The notes under the pieces: model-generated
Told to the model about the DNA's origin: nothing
Seen by the model: the letters and a program-made list of their open reading frames with translations, nothing else
Databases searched by the model: none
Source of the DNA: Usnea hakonensis
Taxonomy: Eukaryota > Ascomycota > Lecanoromycetes > Lecanorales > Parmeliaceae
Reading direction: 5' to 3'
Assembly (NCBI GenBank): GCA_013423325.1
Contig: BLJB01000816.1
Coordinates: 1-29,203, forward strand
DNA length: 29,203 nucleotides
Translations under genes and position numbers: made by a program
Part shown: positions 23,895-29,203 of the stretch, one piece after another
How positions within the stretch are numbered: the stretch's first letter is position 1
Layout of the letters: the number at the start of each line of letters is the position of its first letter

Positions 23895-24095
23895 TAGATC
23901 TAAAAAAGATCTATTATAGATCTATTCTAGATCTTTTATAAGTCTTCCCTACGTAATAGTATACCTTATTATTTATAAAATAATAAGAGATTTAAGATAG
24001 ATCTTATAAAGATCTATTCTAGATCTTTATAAGTCTTCTCCTAATATATTAAAGAGCTTTATAAAGATCTAGAATAGATCTTTATTCTAGATCTT
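23895..24095. repeat. AGATCT-rich segment near the right end of copy B
   Basis: About ten AGATCT palindromes in 200 bp, in units such as AGATCTATT and TAGATCTTT with irregular spacing. It takes the place of the 11-bp array of copy A (10713-10800), so both derive from a repeat-prone 3' region of the element. Confidence 0.75.
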
Positions 24096-24572
24096 TCTAA
24101 GTATCCTCTCGGTACGCTAACGCGTATCTATATATTATACTCGCTATTATAATAGTATACCTCCTTTAGTCTTACTATCTAGATAGTTTCTATTTATTAT
24201 TATATATATAATTACCCTTCTATTAATACTAGATCTATAGTAGATAATATAAAATAATTTAGATATTAACCGCTTTATACTAACTACCCCTATTTCGCCT
24301 CCTATTAGGTAGCTATCTACTTATAGATTTCGTATAATATAACTCTACGATAATAGAATATATGAGCTAGATTATAGATATAGTAAAATATATATAGTAA
24401 TAATAATAATTTTTTTATATTATATAATATATCTTATCTATACTTATTATATATTAAATCTATAGGCCTTAAAGTTTTATTAGAGTAAATATAGAGAACC
24501 TAAAAAGATTAATAAAATAGATAGATAAAGTAGCTTAAATTAAGAAATAATAGTTATTATTATTACTTTAAT

Positions 24573-24648
24573 CAAGCCCGAGGCTAGCGCGGGGCTATAT
24601 GCGCGTAGTTAGTAATTACACGATTAGGGGCCAATCTCCCAAATTGCC
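24573..24648. other. Small non-RIP, GC-richer island
   Basis: About 76 bp with several CA and TG dinucleotides and a GC-rich core (GAGGCTAGCGCGGGGC, then ATGCGCG). It lies between copy B and another RIP-saturated block. It may be the terminus of the element to its right or a sliver of single-copy DNA. I found no matching inverted copy at the right side of that block. Confidence 0.6.
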
Positions 24649-25013
24649 GATATATTTTTATTAATCCCTAACTATTTTTTTTACTATTTTATTATTAGTT
24701 TTTCTATTATTAGTAATAGCTCCCTACTAAATTACTACTTTTACTAAAGCTAATATAATATATCTTAGATAGTCTAATATAGGTCTAAGATTATAGAGTT
24801 AATATTATACTAAGTATTAGAGAATAGATAATACTAGTAATAATAAAATCGGCCCTAATTTATAGTTTATAGATATATATAATAGTATAGTTAATAATAA
24901 TACTATCTTATAATCTACTAATAATAATATAAAGAATAATAATAATAATAAAATATCTTAATTACTATAGATTATTACGGATAGTAAAAATATAAATAGT
25001 AATCTCTACTTAC

Positions 25014-25420
25014 TTTAATACTATCTTTACTATCTCTACTATAATCTCTACTTTCTTTAATACTACCTCTACTATAACCTCTACTTTTTTTAATACTACC
25101 TCTATTATAACCTCTACTTTTTTTAATACTATATCTACTATAACCTCTACTTTCTTTAATATTATATCTACTTAACCTCTACTTTCTTTAATACTATCTC
25201 TACTTAACCTCTACTTTTTTTAATATTACCTCCGCTTTCTTTACTATAATATCTACCTTTTTTAATACTATCTTTATTTTTTTTAATATTACCTCTACTT
25301 TTTTTATCTCTACCTCTATTTTCTTTATCTTTACCTCTATTTTCTTTACTACTACCTCTACTTTTTTTCTACTACCTCTACTTTCTTTACTATAATCTCT
25401 ATTTTCTTTATTATAATCTC
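25014..25420. repeat. 33-bp minisatellite, degenerating to the right
   Basis: A unit of the type TAATACTACCTCTACTATAA plus CCTCTACTTTTTT recurs with starts at 25058, 25091, 25124 and 25157 (33 bp apart), then becomes shorter and irregular up to about 25420. Thirty-three bp is 11 codons; one strand would be Thr/Ser-rich, the other Arg/Gly/Ser/Lys-rich. It is strongly strand-asymmetric (pyrimidine-rich plus strand). Confidence 0.88.
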
Positions 25421-25648
25421 TATACGTTACTAATATCTTATTTCTAGAACGCTATTACTATTATAAATAATCTATTAGAAGCTATTAAATATATACTACT
25501 AAATAATCTACTTTTTATTATTTTAGAAATAGATAAAAATAATATTATAATTAATAATACTTTAGAGGAGAATACTATAAATAATAATATAATCTTAATT
25601 TAGTTATTTAAGCTATCTTAAAAAGATAATTTTAATAATTTTAATAAT

Positions 25649-25816
25649 ATTAATAAGCTTACTAGAAATATTAATAAGTTTACTAGGAATATTAATAAGG
25701 TTACTAGATATATTAATAAGGTTACTAGATACGTTAATAAGGTTACTAGATACGTTAATAAGGTTACTAGAGACGTTAATAAGCTTATTAGAAATATTAA
25801 TAAGCTTACTAGAACG
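25649..25816. repeat. 21-bp minisatellite, 8 units
   Basis: Eight units of 21 bp close to ATTAATAAGCTTACTAGAA in exact register from 25649 to 25816, with variants TTTACTAGG, GTTACTAGATAC and CTTATTAGA. The unit is seven codons and in one plus frame reads Asn-Ile/Val-Asn-Lys-Leu/Val-Thr-Arg. Its variation is not limited to C/T and G/A. Confidence 0.92.
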
Positions 25817-28800
25817 TCCTCTATATCTATTTCTATATTTATATTACCTCCCTTATATTATCTATTAATTATTAATCTATTAGATAAGGTCCTTTATAAT
25901 AGAGTTAAAAGATTACTAAATATATTTATTATAACTATAGGTATATAGTATAAGATATTTAAATTTAATTAATAATATTATTAGAGATTATTAGAGATTC
26001 TAGAATTATTAGATAATATTAGTACTTTAAAAGGCTTTCTCTATACTATATTAATCTTAAAAAAATAGGTTTAGTTATAGCTTTTATTAATAAAACTATA
26101 ATAATAAGAAATTAATATAATATAAGAGTAACTCTTAATATAAAGGAAAATAAAGCTAACTAATATAATATATTTTTTTAATCCTATCTATCTATTTAAG
26201 ATTATACTATTATCTACTTTTCGCTTAAAATTATATACTAGAATAATTATTTTTATAGATAAGTCTTCTAAGCTCTATTATTTTCTAATATAAATATTAT
26301 TAATTAAAGCTTATTTTAGAGATTATATATATTACCTTAATAATTAGAGGTAATAGAAATTATTAATTTTATAGTAGAAATTACTAATTTTTCTATTAGA
26401 TATAATATACTATTACTATTAGAAGGTCGATTATTTCTATTAAGAAAAATATAAGTTCTATATAATATAAATTATAGTAATTAGTAGAAATAGAATAAGA
26501 AATATAAAAATATAGAATAAAATTAAGCTTCTAGCTAATCTACTCTATATCGCTACTATATTTAATCTTAATATATTAGATTTTCTATTAATATTAGCGA
26601 ATTCTACTACTCGAGAGTTATTTCTATTAAATAAAATATTATATTTATCTCTATAATAAATCTATATTAGAAAAGCTAATATCTATTTTAATTATTAATA
26701 TAAGGGTCCCTAGTTAATAAATTAAATATATATAATCCGGTTTATTATCTATAATTTATAGGATTCTAAGATATCTAGTACTCGGCCCTTAATACTATTA
26801 ATATTAATCTAGAGAGTACTAGAGTTAAGTACTTATAATAGAGACTTTCTAGCTAATTTTATTATTTTAGTATATTTATCTATACTTCTATTAATCTTTA
26901 TTAACGCGTTTAGTCTATATAGGAATATATATTAGTCGCTTACTAGAATTTATATTATTATAATTAATCTTAATTAGCGAGAAAGAAAGTAGAGAGCGAA
27001 TATTTTACTCCTAGCTTTTAATCCCTATATTAGTAATTTTATAGATATAATTAGAATACTAGAACCTAGTTTAATAGTATTAGATAAAGGTATTTATATT
27101 AATATAGACGATATTAATATACTCCTATATATATTTATTATAGTATATATAATATATTTTCGATCTAATATTTAATCTCTATTAGTTAGAAATACTTTAT
27201 ATTCCCTTAATACTAATTAAAAAATATTTAGGCTTTTACTAAAGATATAAAGTAATAGAATAATAGTTCTACTATAATATCTCCTATTATAAATAGAGAT
27301 TATTCTAAGTACTTAATAATTAAAAAATAGAAAGCGGACTTAACTTTTAATATAGTATTTAATATATAATATTATTATTAAGTTTTATATAAAAGAATTA
27401 AAGGAGATAGCTTATTAAATAGTACTAAATTCTTTTAAGAAATAAATATAAAAGTATAATAAACTCTACTTATCTCTATTATATTAGTACTTAATATTAT
27501 ATAGAGTAGATCTAGTAATATAGCGTATTCTAAATTTATTAGTATTATAAAATAGATCTAATATATATTATTTAAGACTATTTTTATAGAAGGTATATCT
27601 TTATTTAAGCTTACTATAATTTCTCTAAATAATTAATACTAACTCTAAAATTATATATAGCTAGTACTAATATTTATTATACTAAATTATATAGTTTCCC
27701 CTTTCCTTCTAGTTAGAATAGATTATAATTACTAAAAACTTATCTAAGTAGCTACTATATATAGGAGTATAGAAGACTATTAATTATCTATTTATTACTA
27801 TTATAAATATAGCTATAACTAGAATATATTAACCCGCTTTATCTAAAAATAATAGAGGTTACTATATTATCTATTCTAGATTTTAAGTCTATTAATATTA
27901 TTATTTTCTACTACGTAATAATAGCGAAGTATAATATAATCTTTTTATCGTAAAATCTTAGTAGTAGTAATTAGAAAGATATTATTAAAATACTATTATA
28001 GTCTTAAAAGGCCTTTTAACGTTTATTCGAGTATATAGCGATTATAATATTATTTAGTTTTAAAAGGGGAGAAATATTAATTTCCTTTAGAAATACTAGC
28101 TAAGATATTATATTAGATAATAATAATATCTTTAAAAAAAGTAGTCTATAGTATCTTAATTAATCTAAATATAATAACTTAGTAAAGATATATAAGATAG
28201 ATAATAGTAAAAAGGTATCTATATTCTATAACTTCTTATTCCGCCTAAATATCTATACTATATTATACTATAATAATATTATTACTAAATATATTATAGT
28301 AAATAATTATATAATATTTAGTAGAGAAGATAAGTATTATTTCTTTAAGAAAATAATAATATAAATTAATTTCCGGGATATAGAAAAGGTCCTTCTTACT
28401 AAAAAAAGTATATATTAAACTCTATACTTTCTATTAGCTAGTTCTTTTATATAATCTAAGTCTAAGTTAATATAATAAATTATTATAATATATATATAAT
28501 ACTCTACTTTACTAAATAACTTATTACTATACTTTAAGACTAGCGAAGATATTATTAATAATAATAGAAACTCTCTATAATCGTCTATATTAGTACTAAG
28601 AGATATAATATATATAAAACCTCTAGTAATAATATATCTAGACCGGTCTTATATAGTTAATATACTATAATAGCTAGTATAGCTAGGTCTAGATATTAGT
28701 AATAATTTTTTATACTAACTTTAAATAGCCTATAATATTAATTACTATAAATCTAATATAGTACTACTAAGGAAAGCGGGTATCTAATAGTACTAAAAGT

Positions 28801-28894
28801 TTAGTTTTTATAACTAATTAGTTATCTATTCTATCGCTTAATACTTATAGATTAGACTATACTGTAGGGCCCGTCTATAAAGTTTTTTTCGAGT

Positions 28895-29101
28895 CTATAA
28901 CCGGTCTACAATCGGTTGGCAACCGATTGGTAATCGGTTAGTAACCGGTTAGTAACCGATTACGAACTGGGAATAAACCGGAGATAAACTAAAACAACCT
29001 TAAAATTAACCTTAATTTTACCCGAAATTTACCTAGGGTAACCGGTTAATACCCGGTTAGTACCCGGTTTATAACCGGTTCGTAATCGAACGCCCCCCGG
29101 T
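28895..29101. repeat. 11-bp-phased ACCGGTT repeats in two blocks
   Basis: Block 1 (about 28895-28987) and block 2 (29036-29101) are runs of 11-bp units around the palindromic core AACCGGTT, for example TAGTAACCGGT, TGGTAATCGGT, TAATACCCGGT and TTATAACCGGT. Block 2 units start at 29036, 29047, 29058, 29069, 29080 and 29091. The region keeps CA and TG, so it is outside the RIP-saturated DNA. Such arrays are typical of subterminal transposase-binding repeats of DNA transposons, but no terminal inverted repeat is confirmed. A CACTAC at 29111 would fit a CACTA-type end only if the element lay to the right. Confidence 0.85.
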
Positions 29102-29166
29102 TCCTTTTTTCACTACAACCTATAGATATATATAGGGTTAGTAACCGAATAATATATAATTTAACC

Positions 29167-29168
<2 letters not shown>

Positions 29169-29199
<31 letters not shown>
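29169..29199. repeat. Poly(T) run of 31 nt at the right edge
   Basis: Thirty-one uninterrupted T residues, then ATTT to the window end. This could be the poly(A) tail of a minus-strand retroposon whose body lies to the right of the window, or a simple homopolymer. Length in the assembly may be unreliable. Confidence 0.8.
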
Positions 29200-29201
<2 letters not shown>

Positions 29202-29203
29202 TT

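Larger units (their letters stand above)
11395..24480. repeat. Copy B of the ~5.3 kb repeat, split by a Ty3 element
   Basis: Second copy in the same orientation as copy A, beginning only about 70 bp after A ends. It is interrupted at 15278/23114 by the 7.8 kb LTR retrotransposon; without it the copy is about 5.2 kb. Sequence across the insertion matches A: TATATACT then CCTTATTTAAATGGAC in B, against TATATACT then TTTTATTTAGACGAG at 9801-9822 in A. A few CA/TG survive in B just right of the insertion (23127-23165). As in A, no protein is recognisable. The head-to-tail arrangement could be two insertions or an unequal-crossover tandem. Confidence 0.85.
24649..28861. other. RIP-saturated block, no readable gene
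   Basis: Virtually no CA or TG across 4.2 kb. It contains two minisatellites with unit lengths divisible by three (listed separately), followed by about 3 kb that may have been a plus-strand coding region of a transposon, judged only from a weak run of plausible residues between in-frame TAA/TAG codons at about 25890-27320. I could not assign a family. Non-RIP sequence borders it on both sides. Confidence 0.7.

Noticed and set aside
28862..29120. CACTA-type transposon terminus at 29111 for the block on its left
   Set aside because: CACTAC on the plus strand would open an element to the right, not close one on the left, and no TAGTG partner was found.

Overview
The window looks like an AT-rich block from a filamentous ascomycete (Pezizomycotina) genome that carries repeat-induced point mutation (RIP). 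The dinucleotides CA and TG are almost absent from about 257-15278 and from about 23160-28861, with TA in large excess. That is the expected product of C-to-T change at CpA on both strands. I see no intact host gene, rRNA, tRNA or CRISPR array. The window is a layered pile of dead transposable elements.

Layout. (1) 1-256: a short stretch that still has CA and TG, with an open frame on the minus strand running off the left edge. (2) 257-5940: RIP-saturated DNA without a readable gene, containing several short tandem repeats. (3) About 5940-11330 (copy A) and about 11395-24480 (copy B): two head-to-tail copies of the same ~5.3 kb RIP-saturated repeat, family not recognised. (4) 15279-23113: a 7835-bp Ty3/Gypsy LTR retrotransposon (chromovirus type) on the minus strand, inserted into copy B. 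It has 158-bp LTRs, a 5-bp target duplication ATACT, a putative primer-binding site and a polypurine tract. One gag-pol frame runs through capsid, a zinc-finger-like motif, protease, reverse transcriptase, RNase H, integrase, chromodomain and an AT-hook-like tail. It is only partly mutated, but stop codons and damaged catalytic residues make it non-functional. (5) 24480-28861: more RIP-saturated DNA with 33-bp and 21-bp minisatellites and a small non-RIP island at 24573-24648. (6) 28862-29203: a non-RIP stretch with 11-bp-phased ACCGGTT repeats, ending in a 31-nt poly(T) run.

How the parts relate. The order of events can be read directly. Copies A and B were present and the Ty3 element then jumped into B; A preserves the matching empty site. 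Both LTRs acquired RIP-type changes only (four differences, all CA versus TA), so the insertion is young and RIP was still active, or became active, after it. The chromodomain fits an element that targets heterochromatin, which is the kind of DNA it sits in. I found no convincing new biological system. The most unusual items are a 21-bp heptapeptide-coding repeat inside the RNase H domain, the 11-bp-phased array at the right edge, and the unidentified tandem repeat family.
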